The translations under genes were made by a program, and so were the position numbers. From Kitasatospora sp. MAP5-34 (GTDB lineage Bacteria; Actinomycetota; Actinomycetes; Streptomycetales; Streptomycetaceae): DNA of 64,000 bases. The DNA is taken from the NCBI RefSeq assembly GCF_029894335.1, contig NZ_JARXZC010000008.1, positions 1 to 64,000 on the forward strand, in the 5' to 3' direction. Below the pieces are notes generated by a model, which was given only the letters and a program-made list of their open reading frames with translations, was not told the DNA's origin and searched no databases. Shown here one piece after another: positions 25,897-33,552 of this stretch (its first letter is position 1; the number at the start of each line of letters is the position of its first letter).

Positions 25897-26610
25897 TCAC
25901 ACCAGCAGCTCGTCCACGGACTCCTCGACACCTTCGTCCAGGGCCCGGAGCAGCCGGAGCCGCCGCCGGGCGAGCGCCTTCTCCTCGTCGTCCAGCACGA
26001 TCCGCTCCAGGCGGTCGACGCGGTCGGTCATCGCGTCGATCTTCCGGCTGTTGTTGCCGACCTCCGTCACGAGCGAGTTCAGCAGCGGGGTCACCGCCAT
26101 CGAGATCACGCTCCGGATGACGTTCTCGGCGATCCGCGCGACCGCCGCGTCGAGGCTGCTCTCCGGCGGCGGCGGGTTGTCCACAACCTCCGTCACCGGG
26201 TTATCCACAGGCCGGCGTCGCCCGGCCTCCTCGGCGTCCAGCAGGTAGCACCGCACCTGACGTGCGGTTTCGCTGTCGCGCAGCAGCATCGCGACGTTCA
26301 GCACGGTGCGCCGGTTGAACAGCGCGATGGACTTGGCGCGCGACTGAACCTGACAGACCTCCTTGAAGGAGGTCAGTCGTCCGCCGGTCACCACGGTGTA
26401 GCCGTTGGAGACCAACTCGGCCCGGTTGTCGAGGACCAGGGAGTAGATGGCCTTCTCCCCGACCCCGAAGTACGCCGCGACGCCCTCGGTCGTCACGTGC
26501 ACCCCGTCCGGGAGCAGCGCCAGCGCCTGCACCCGGTCCAACACCTCCACCCGGTCCGCAACGGTCGCTCGCATGGTGGGGGACTCCAACAGCACCGCTT
26601 CGATGGCCAT
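25897..26610 (-). CDS. HTH-like protein of unknown function (paralogue at 61693)
   Basis: A 237-residue protein I do not recognise as a named family. An N-terminal part (VLLESPTMRATVADRVEVLDRVQALALLPDGVHVTTEGVAAYFGVGEKAIYSLVLDNRAELVSNG) looks like a winged HTH. The middle NRRTVLNVAMLLRDSETARQVRCYLLDAEE resembles phage antirepressor/KilA-N-like segments. The C-terminus is a predicted coiled coil (NNSRKIDAMTDRVDRLERIVLDDEEKALARRRLRLLRALDE). A paralogue is at 61693-62309 on the other side of oriC. Unusual nucleic-acid features are a perfect hairpin inside the gene, two perfect DnaA boxes in the coding sequence, and a leader hairpin that covers AAGGAG and abuts the ATG. A role in DNA-binding regulation is an inference. 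Confidence 0.75.
   Translation of the reverse strand: MAIEAVLLESPTMRATVADRVEVLDRVQALALLPDGVHVTTEGVAAYFGVGEKAIYSLVLDNRAELVSNGYTVVTGGRLTSFKEVCQVQSRAKSIALFNRRTVLNVAMLLRDSETARQVRCYLLDAEEAGRRRPVDNPVTEVVDNPPPPESSLDAAVARIAENVIRSVISMAVTPLLNSLVTEVGNNSRKIDAMTDRVDRLERIVLDDEEKALARRRLRLLRALDEGVEESVDELLV
26177..26209. promoter_or_regulatory. Two perfect DnaA boxes inside the HTH-like gene
   Basis: TTGTCCACA (26177-26185) and TTATCCACA (26201-26209) are 15 bases apart in the coding sequence. On the coding strand they supply the two VDN tripeptides of PVDNPVTEVVDNP. Both are exact consensus matches. Confidence 0.65.
26356..26374. repeat. Perfect inverted repeat inside the HTH-like gene
   Basis: GACCTCCTT-G-AAGGAGGTC, 9-bp arms with one central base. 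Outer arms CGACT/AGTCG (26341-26345 and 26375-26379) could extend it. It encodes part of LTSFKEVCQ between the HTH-like region and the conserved NRRTVLNVAMLLRDSE segment. The paralogue has an unrelated perfect inverted repeat at the equivalent codon position. Confidence 0.75.
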
Positions 26611-26669
26611 GGCCGCGTTCTCCTTCCGGGAGGGGTCCATCCCCGTCCCTCGGAAGGAGCAACGCGGCC
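26611..26669 (-). promoter_or_regulatory. Leader hairpin sequestering the RBS of the HTH-like gene
   Basis: A 59-base near-perfect inverted repeat (arms 26611-26632 and 26646-26669, differing by single-base bulges; loop with its own GGGG/CCCC pairing) ends exactly at the start codon (26608-26610). The SD AAGGAG (complement of 26620-26625) lies in the start-proximal arm and pairs with CTCCTT in the other. This should inhibit translation unless opened, and looks like a riboregulator or an operator. Confidence 0.7.
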
Positions 26670-26746
26670 GTTGATAAGCCAGTCACACCGTGTAGCAGGG
26701 TGTACACATTCGAGCGGAATCGCTAAAGCGACTAACGCCCCACCCG

Positions 26747-28234
26747 TCACTGCTGCCCCGCCCACCACTCCTTCAACGCCGTCACTGCGGACTCGTGTTC
26801 GAGCGGACCGTGCTCCAGGCGAAGCTCCAGCATGTGCTTGTACGCCTTGCCGACCGCCGGACCGGGCTTCAGGCCGAGCAGCTCCATGATCTGGTTGCCG
26901 TCCAGCGCCGGGCGGACGGCGTCCAGCTCCTCCTGCTCCCTGAGCTCCGCGATCCGCGTCTCCAGCGAGTCGTAGGTGCGAGAGAGGGCGGCGGCCTTCT
27001 TGCGGTTGCGGGTGGTGCAGTCCGAGCGGGTCAGCTTGTGCAGCCGCTCCAGCAGCGGGCCGGCGTCGGTGACGTAGCGCCGGACGGCGGAGTCGGTCCA
27101 CTCGCCGCCGCCGTAGCCGTGGAAGCGAAGGTGCAGTTCGACCAGGCGCGAGACCTCGTCGATCAGCTCGTTCGAGTACTTGAGGTCGCGCATCCGCTTG
27201 CGGGTCATCTTCGCGCCGACCACCTCGTGGTGGTGGAAGGAGACCCGGCCGTCCGACTCGAAGCGACGGGTCCTCGGCTTGCCGATGTCGTGCAGCAGCG
27301 CGGCCAGCCGCAGGACCAGGTCCGGGCCGTCCTGCTCCAGGTCGATGGCCTGCTCGAGCACGGTCAGGGAGTGCTCGTAGACGTCCTTGTGGCGGTGGTG
27401 CTCGTCCGCCTCCAGTTGCAGCGCGGGCAGCTCCGGCAGGACGTACGCGGCCAGCCCGGTGTCGGCCAGCAGACGCAGGCCCTTGACCGGGTGGTCGGCC
27501 AGCAGCAGCTTGTTCAGCTCGGCCTGCACCCGCTCGGCGGACACGATGGTGATCCGCTCGGCCATCGCCGTCATCGCGGCGACCACCTCGGGTGCCGGGG
27601 TGAAGTCCAGCTGGGCGGCGAAGCGGGCGGCCCGCATCATCCGCAGCGGGTCGTCGGAGAAGGACTCCTCGGGCGTCGCGGGCGTCCGCAGCACCCGGGC
27701 CTCCAGGTCGTCCAGACCGTGGTGCGGGTCGACGAAGCCCCGGCCGGGCAGGTCGACGGCCATCGCGTTGACGGTGAAGTCGCGGCGGACGAGGTCCTGC
27801 TCGATGGTGTCGCCGTACGTGACCTCGGGCTTGCGGGAGGTCCGGTCGTACGCCTCGGAACGGTAGGTGGTGATCTCGATCAGGAAGCTGCCGTCGGCGG
27901 TGTCCTTACGGGCGCCCACGGTGCCGAAGGCGATGCCGACGTCCCAGACCGCGTCCGCCCAGCCCTTGACCAGCTTCAGCACCTGCTCCGGCCGGGCGTC
28001 GGTGGTGAAGTCCAGGTCGTTGCCCAGCCGACCCAGCAGGGCGTCGCGGACCGAACCCCCGACCAGGGCCAACCGGTGGCCGGCCGCCTGGAAGCGGCGG
28101 GCGACCTCGTCGGCGACCGGGGAGACACGCAGCAGTTCCTGGAGACCCAGGGCCTGCGCCTCGCTCAATCCCGGGACAGTGGCGGGGGTGACGGAGCTGG
28201 AAAGATCGGTGCTGGGCTCATTGACAGTGGACAC
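26747..28234 (-). CDS. cca: CCA tRNA nucleotidyltransferase
   Basis: A 495-residue class II polymerase-beta-type enzyme that adds or repairs the CCA end of tRNAs. Head domain: GHRLALVGGSVRDALLGRLGNDLDFTTDA (GG-RD and DxD motifs); then RRDFTVNAMAVDLPGRGFVDP, and RFAAQLDFTPAPE. A C-terminal HD domain follows (LAALLHDIGKPRTRRF), common in the actinobacterial form. GTG at 28232-28234. Note that both tRNAs in this window lack an encoded full CCA, so this activity is needed for them. Confidence 0.95.
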   Translation of the reverse strand: MSTVNEPSTDLSSSVTPATVPGLSEAQALGLQELLRVSPVADEVARRFQAAGHRLALVGGSVRDALLGRLGNDLDFTTDARPEQVLKLVKGWADAVWDVGIAFGTVGARKDTADGSFLIEITTYRSEAYDRTSRKPEVTYGDTIEQDLVRRDFTVNAMAVDLPGRGFVDPHHGLDDLEARVLRTPATPEESFSDDPLRMMRAARFAAQLDFTPAPEVVAAMTAMAERITIVSAERVQAELNKLLLADHPVKGLRLLADTGLAAYVLPELPALQLEADEHHRHKDVYEHSLTVLEQAIDLEQDGPDLVLRLAALLHDIGKPRTRRFESDGRVSFHHHEVVGAKMTRKRMRDLKYSNELIDEVSRLVELHLRFHGYGGGEWTDSAVRRYVTDAGPLLERLHKLTRSDCTTRNRKKAAALSRTYDSLETRIAELREQEELDAVRPALDGNQIMELLGLKPGPAVGKAYKHMLELRLEHGPLEHESAVTALKEWWAGQQ

Positions 28235-28527
28235 GGCTCACAAGGGTACGTGCCCGGGCTCCCCCAGCGCCCGTGCGTTTCTTCCCGGCCGTCCATTTCC
28301 CCCGGCCCCCGTTTCTCCCCGGCCTCCGGAGCCGCCCGTCCGCTCAGCTCCCGGCCCGCAACACTGCGGGCCTCGCCGCGTCGTTACCATGCCGGTGGGA
28401 CAGTCCTGGCTGAGCGGGCGGGCCGGACCGGAGCGCCGGCCTGAGCAGAGCTGCCGAGTTCGCCGGAGCGGCTGTACCTATTTCACGAACCGGTCGAGAA
28501 CGATCAAGAACGGCGAGGGCGAAGCAC

Positions 28528-30912
28528 GTGGGCGAGCGGAGCGGGCGAACCACCGGACGGGTGGCCAAGCGGCTCGCCGCACTGCTGGCGAGCAGCGCCG
28601 TCCTACTGTCCGCCGCCGCACCGGCGCTGGCTGCCGTCCCCGCCCGGAGCGTCCTGACCAGTGCCCTGACCGGCGCCCTGACCAGCGGCTCGGCCGACTA
28701 CCCGGCCGCGATGGTGATCGACACGGTGAAGCCGATCGTCGCCTCCCAGAGCGGTGACGCCGTCACGATCACCGGCCAGGTCACCAACACCAGCGGCTCC
28801 GAGCTGAAATCCACCCACGTCGCGGTCCGCAACCCGTACGAGAACAAGCCCGTCCAGACCCGGAGCGATCTCGGTCTGATCGCCTCCCGGAACACCCCCG
28901 CCGGCCTGGACGGCACCGACCAGAACCCCGGCAGCAACCAGCAGCTCGGGAACCTCGGCGCCGGCCAGAGCCGACCGTTCAGCGTCACGGTCACCCCCGG
29001 CCAGCTCGGGTTCGACGGCACAGGTGTCTACGAACTCGCCGTGGACATCTGGGGCGGCACCGACGACAACGAGAAGCCGCGCCCGCTGGGCATCGCCCGC
29101 ACCTTCCTGCCCTACAACCCCCAGCCGGCCTCGCAGCCCACCCGGATCGCCACCCTCTGGCCGCTCACCCACACCCCCGAGCTGGTCGCCCAGACCATGC
29201 CCGACAACGAGCAGACCCCGGTGCTGCGCGACGAGAGCCTGGCCACCGACCTGGCACCGAACGGCCGTCTGTTCCAACTGGTGAAGACCGGCGAGGGGCT
29301 CCCGGGCCTGACCTGGGTGGTCGACCCCGACCTGCTGGACGCCGTGTACGCGATGACCAAGCCGTACCGGGTGCAGAAGCCGGGCACGACGGGCGAGTCC
29401 GCGCAGAACGACAACACCGTCGCCGGCACCGGCAAGGCCGCCGCCGACGCCTGGCTCAAGGAGCTCCGCACGGCGGTCGCCACCGGCGGGAACGAGGTCG
29501 TGGCCCTCCCGTACGCCGACCCCGACTTCGCCTCGATCGCCCACAACGGCGCCGGCCTCGCCGGTACGGACACCGCACTGCACAAGGCGGGTACGGCGGG
29601 CCGGCTCACCGCCGAGGGACGGCTGTCGGTCGATGTCCGTTCGGGCGTCGCCTGGCCCTACCAGGGCTACCTGGACCAGCAGATCGCGGCCACCACCCGG
29701 GCGGCCGGTGACGACCTGGTGCTGGTCAACGGCGCGAGCCTGCCCGAGGACGCCAAGAAGCTCTCGTACACCCCGAACGCGGTGCGCCAGCTCGGCGGCG
29801 GCCAGAACGCCCTGGTCTCGGACCAGACCATCTCGGAGCTGTTCCAGCAGAACCTGAGCTCCCAGCAGGCGAAGACCGCGGCCACCCAGCGGTTCCTCGC
29901 CGAGACGCTGGTGATCACCCAGGAGCAGCCCGCCGACCAGCGCAACCTGCTGATCATGCCGCCGCGCACCCTCACCGTCGACGCCGCGAACACCCTGGCG
30001 GCGGCGATCAAGGAAGCCCAGAAGGACGGTTGGCTGTCGCTGGCCAAGCTGGACACGGTGGCAGCCGCGACGCCGACCCCCGGGGCGAACACCTCGGTGC
30101 CCGGCCCGACCGACTACCCGGACGGGCTGCGCGGCTCGGAGCTGTCGGCCTCCGCCCTCGCCGATGTGATGAACGTGCAGAGCGGCCTGGACCAGTTGAT
30201 GCGGATCCTGACCCAGCCGCAGCGGGTACGCAGCCCCTTCAGCGCGGCCATGCTGCGCTCGATGTCCACCCAGTGGCGTGACAAGCCGGACGCCGGCAGC
30301 GCGTACCGGACCGGGGTGCAGGACTACCTGAACAACCTCGTCTCGGCGGTCAAGGTACCGGCCAAGAGCGTGATCACTCTCCCAGGTGACAGCGGGACGC
30401 TGCTGGTGAGCGTCAAGAACGACCTCAACCAGGCGGTCGGCAACCTGGAGCTGCGGCTCACCTCCGGCCAGCTGAACCGCCTCAACGTCGGCCCGCCCGA
30501 GAGCATCGTCCTCGACGCCACCACCAGCCGCACGCTGCGCTTCCCCGCCAAGGCCCAGGTGAACGGCTCGGTCCAACTGACCGCCCAGCTGTACACCACC
30601 GGTCCGGACGCGCAGCCGTACGGCGCCCCGGTGACGTTCACCGTCGAGGTCACCTCGGTGACGCAGGGCGTTCTGTACGTGATCGGCTGCGGCGTCGTGC
30701 TGATCCTGCTCGCCGCAGTGCGGTTCTACCTGCAGCGGAAGAAGCGCTCCACCGACCCGGTCGACGAACCGGCCGCCGACGCCGCCGACGAGCCCGGGTC
30801 GGACCCGGACGCCACCGCCGGAGCCGAGCACGCTTCGGGCCCCGACTCGGACCCTGGGTCGGCCGCAGATGCCGGTGATCCGGTCTCCGGTGATGAGAAG
30901 GTGGGTCACTGA
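28528..30912 (+). CDS. DUF6049-type secreted/membrane-anchored protein
   Basis: A 794-residue protein. A signal peptide is visible (RLAALLASSAVLLSAAAPALAA, cleavage near residue 37). A long extracytoplasmic part with beta-rich segments follows (FDGTGVYELAVDIWGG; LNQAVGNLELRLTSGQ). One C-terminal membrane helix (VLYVIGCGVVLILLAAVRFYL, near residue 710) is followed by a basic stop (QRKKR) and an acidic Asp/Ala-rich cytoplasmic tail. The family sits upstream of murJ in Streptomyces and other actinobacteria, with which it is probably co-transcribed (gap 45 bases). The function is unknown; a role in wall synthesis is inferred from context. Confidence 0.85.
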   Translation: MGERSGRTTGRVAKRLAALLASSAVLLSAAAPALAAVPARSVLTSALTGALTSGSADYPAAMVIDTVKPIVASQSGDAVTITGQVTNTSGSELKSTHVAVRNPYENKPVQTRSDLGLIASRNTPAGLDGTDQNPGSNQQLGNLGAGQSRPFSVTVTPGQLGFDGTGVYELAVDIWGGTDDNEKPRPLGIARTFLPYNPQPASQPTRIATLWPLTHTPELVAQTMPDNEQTPVLRDESLATDLAPNGRLFQLVKTGEGLPGLTWVVDPDLLDAVYAMTKPYRVQKPGTTGESAQNDNTVAGTGKAAADAWLKELRTAVATGGNEVVALPYADPDFASIAHNGAGLAGTDTALHKAGTAGRLTAEGRLSVDVRSGVAWPYQGYLDQQIAATTRAAGDDLVLVNGASLPEDAKKLSYTPNAVRQLGGGQNALVSDQTISELFQQNLSSQQAKTAATQRFLAETLVITQEQPADQRNLLIMPPRTLTVDAANTLAAAIKEAQKDGWLSLAKLDTVAAATPTPGANTSVPGPTDYPDGLRGSELSASALADVMNVQSGLDQLMRILTQPQRVRSPFSAAMLRSMSTQWRDKPDAGSAYRTGVQDYLNNLVSAVKVPAKSVITLPGDSGTLLVSVKNDLNQAVGNLELRLTSGQLNRLNVGPPESIVLDATTSRTLRFPAKAQVNGSVQLTAQLYTTGPDAQPYGAPVTFTVEVTSVTQGVLYVIGCGVVLILLAAVRFYLQRKKRSTDPVDEPAADAADEPGSDPDATAGAEHASGPDSDPGSAADAGDPVSGDEKVGH

Positions 30913-30957
30913 GGACGCCCCACCGGGGCAGCCCACCCGGAGCAGCGAAGAGGTGGC

Positions 30958-33228
30958 ATGAGCGAGCGGAGCGAGGAGCGAGCGCAGGGCCGAGGGCGTG
31001 ACCAGGCGGCGTCCCGCGCCTCGGGAACCGCTCCGGCGGGTGCCCCGCAGGCCCCCGAGTCCGCCACCGCCGACTGGTACCTGGCCGACACCTACGCGCA
31101 GGACCCGTACGCGGCGGACCCGTACGGCGGCTCCGCCGAGCAGGACCCGTACGGGCTGCGCACCGCCGAGCCCGCGCCGCCGGTACCCCCGCTTCCCCCG
31201 CTCCCGCCCCAGCAGAACGGCCACCCGGAGAGCGCCCAGCCGGAGACCTGCCTGACCGCTCCGGCCAGCCACTGGACGGACGCCGCTCCGACCGCCGCCG
31301 ACCGGTCGGCCCCGGAGTCGGAGCGCACGGGCTCCGCGTGGGACACCGAGACCACCGAGTACGTCGGGGTGGACGACCTGCTGAACACCCGGGCGGCGGA
31401 CAAGCCGTCCGGGCGGGCTCCGTTCGTCCCGCCCATCGAGTTCGACCCGCCGCTCTCCGAGGAGGAGGCCAACCTCCAGGTCGCGGCCGTCCAGATCCCG
31501 CCGGCCCTCCCGCTGCCCGACGACCACCCGTCCGACCAGCCCGCTCCTGACGGCGACGGCGGCGACGGCGGCACCGCCGGTCCCGGCAAGGTCGCCAGTC
31601 TGCTCAACTCCAGCGCGATCATGGCCGCAGGCACCCTGGTCTCCCGGGGCACCGGCTTCCTCCGCACCATGGTGATCGCCGCCGCCGTCGGCGTCGGCAC
31701 CATGGGCGACTCGTACAACGCCGCCAACACGCTTCCCACCCTGCTCTACATCCTGATCGGCGGCGGCGCGCTGAACGCCGTCTTCGTGCCCCAGCTGGTC
31801 CGCAGCATGAAGCACGACGAGGACGGCGGCACCGCCTACGCCAACCGGCTGCTCACCCTGGTGATCACCGGACTGGCCGGGGTCGCCTTCGTGGCGGTGG
31901 TCGGCGCGCCACTGCTCGTCCAGCTGATCTCGCACTCGCTGATGAAGGACGCGGCCAGCGCCGACACCACGGTGGCGCTCGCCCGGTACTGCCTGCCGAC
32001 CATCTTCTTCATGGGCGTCCATGTGGTGATGGGCCAGATCCTCAACGCCCGTGGGCGGTTCGGCGCGATGATGTGGACCCCGGTCCTCAACAACATCGTG
32101 GTGATCTTCACCTTCGGTATGTACATCTGGGTGTTCGGGACCTTCCAGCACAGCGAGGTCACCCCGGCCACCATCTCCCCCGAGGGCATCCGGCTGCTCG
32201 GCGTCGGCACCATGCTCGGCCTGGCCGTGCAGGCGCTGGCGATGATCCCGTACCTGCGCGCCGCCGACTTCCACTTCCGGCTCCGCTTCGACTGGCGCGG
32301 GCACGGCCTCGGCAAGGCCGCCCGGCTGGCCAAGTGGACCTTCCTCTTCGTCCTCGCCAACCAGGCCGGCTACCTGGTCGTCACCCAGCTCGCCACCGCC
32401 GCCGGCCGGCAGGCCGAGAACAACGGGTACCTGGGCGTCGGCCTGGCCGCGTACTCGAACGCCCTGCTGATCTGGCAGCTGCCGATGGCGGTGATCACCG
32501 TCTCGGTGATGAGCGCCGTCCTGCCCCGGCTCTCCCGCTCCGCCGCCGACGGCGACCCCGGCGCGGTGCGCGACGACCTCTCCTACGGGCTGCGCACCTC
32601 GGCCGTGGCGATCGTGCCCGCCGCCTTCCTCTTCCTGGCGCTCGGCCCGGTGATCGGCAGCTCGATCTACGGTCTCGGCAACGGCGGCGCGGTGGCGCAC
32701 GGCACCACGGCGGTCGGCTTCATGCTCTCCGCCTTCGCCCTCGGCCTGATCCCGTACTCCGTCCAGTACGTCCTGCTGCGCGGCTTCTACGCGTACGAGG
32801 ACACCCGCACCCCGTTCTCCAACACCGTGTGGGTGGCGGCCTGCCAGGCGGTCACGGCGGTCGGCTGCTACCTGGTACTGCCCGCGCAGTGGGCCGTGAC
32901 CGGCATGGCGCTCGGCTACGGCGCCTCGTACGCGGTCGGGGTCGCCGTGGCCGTGCCCAAGCTCAAGGCCAAGATCGGCGGGCTGGACACCGGCCGGATC
33001 GCCAAGACCTACGTGCGGCTCGCCATCGCCTCGCTGCCCGCCGCCGCCGTCGGACTCGGGGTCAGCCTGCTGGTCGACGGGGTACTGCACGGTTGGCTGG
33101 GCAGCGTGGTCACGCTGGCCGTCGCGGGCGGGCTGCAGCTGCTGGTCTTCGCGGTCATCGCCAAGCGGATGCGGATCGAGGAGCTGAACGCGATGGTCGG
33201 CATGGTGCGCAGCCGACTGGGCCGCTGA
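30958..33228 (+). CDS. murJ: Lipid II flippase MurJ (MviN)
   Basis: A 756-residue polytopic membrane protein. The first about 205 residues are acidic, Pro-rich and disordered (with YAQDPYAADPYGGS and AEQDPYG repeats). The MurJ core starts at ASLLNSSAIMAAGTLVSRGTGFLRTMVIAAAVG and contains about 14 helices, with PTLLYILIGGGALNAVFVPQLVRSM and the FLRGFYAYEDTRTPF-like segment LLRGFYAYEDTRTPFSNT. It moves lipid II to the outer leaflet for PBPs. In mycobacteria the same protein is fused to a pseudokinase; here that domain is the next gene. ATG at 30958 follows AGAGGTGGC. Confidence 0.95.
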   Translation: MSERSEERAQGRGRDQAASRASGTAPAGAPQAPESATADWYLADTYAQDPYAADPYGGSAEQDPYGLRTAEPAPPVPPLPPLPPQQNGHPESAQPETCLTAPASHWTDAAPTAADRSAPESERTGSAWDTETTEYVGVDDLLNTRAADKPSGRAPFVPPIEFDPPLSEEEANLQVAAVQIPPALPLPDDHPSDQPAPDGDGGDGGTAGPGKVASLLNSSAIMAAGTLVSRGTGFLRTMVIAAAVGVGTMGDSYNAANTLPTLLYILIGGGALNAVFVPQLVRSMKHDEDGGTAYANRLLTLVITGLAGVAFVAVVGAPLLVQLISHSLMKDAASADTTVALARYCLPTIFFMGVHVVMGQILNARGRFGAMMWTPVLNNIVVIFTFGMYIWVFGTFQHSEVTPATISPEGIRLLGVGTMLGLAVQALAMIPYLRAADFHFRLRFDWRGHGLGKAARLAKWTFLFVLANQAGYLVVTQLATAAGRQAENNGYLGVGLAAYSNALLIWQLPMAVITVSVMSAVLPRLSRSAADGDPGAVRDDLSYGLRTSAVAIVPAAFLFLALGPVIGSSIYGLGNGGAVAHGTTAVGFMLSAFALGLIPYSVQYVLLRGFYAYEDTRTPFSNTVWVAACQAVTAVGCYLVLPAQWAVTGMALGYGASYAVGVAVAVPKLKAKIGGLDTGRIAKTYVRLAIASLPAAAVGLGVSLLVDGVLHGWLGSVVTLAVAGGLQLLVFAVIAKRMRIEELNAMVGMVRSRLGR

Positions 33229-33552
33229 ACCACGCCTGCCGACCCCGCGCGGGACTGACACCCCGGCCACACCTGACCTGACGTCAACCTCGAAACCCGG
33301 CCCGATCCTCCACCGATCCTTCACTCCCTCAGGTGGCCGACAGCGGACCGGACTCGGCGATATTCGTCGAATTCGGTTCGTTCGCAGCTGAACGACCCTG
33401 CTGGACACCCTCGGGCAACCTCCCGGACGCCCCAGCGGTCGTAGCAGGGGGAGAAGAGTGGGCACAATTGTCCTGGCGCAGCTCTGCCCCGACGGGCCGG
33501 GCGGCTGCCGAAATTCTCGGACCGGGGCGATACAAGGGGAGGCAGGACCACG
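33229..33552. other. Gap between murJ and the pseudokinase gene
   Basis: 324 bases. I see no gene here beyond out-of-frame open stretches and no strong terminator hairpin. A promoter is probable given its length and lower GC (33335-33380), but I cannot place it. Confidence 0.4.
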
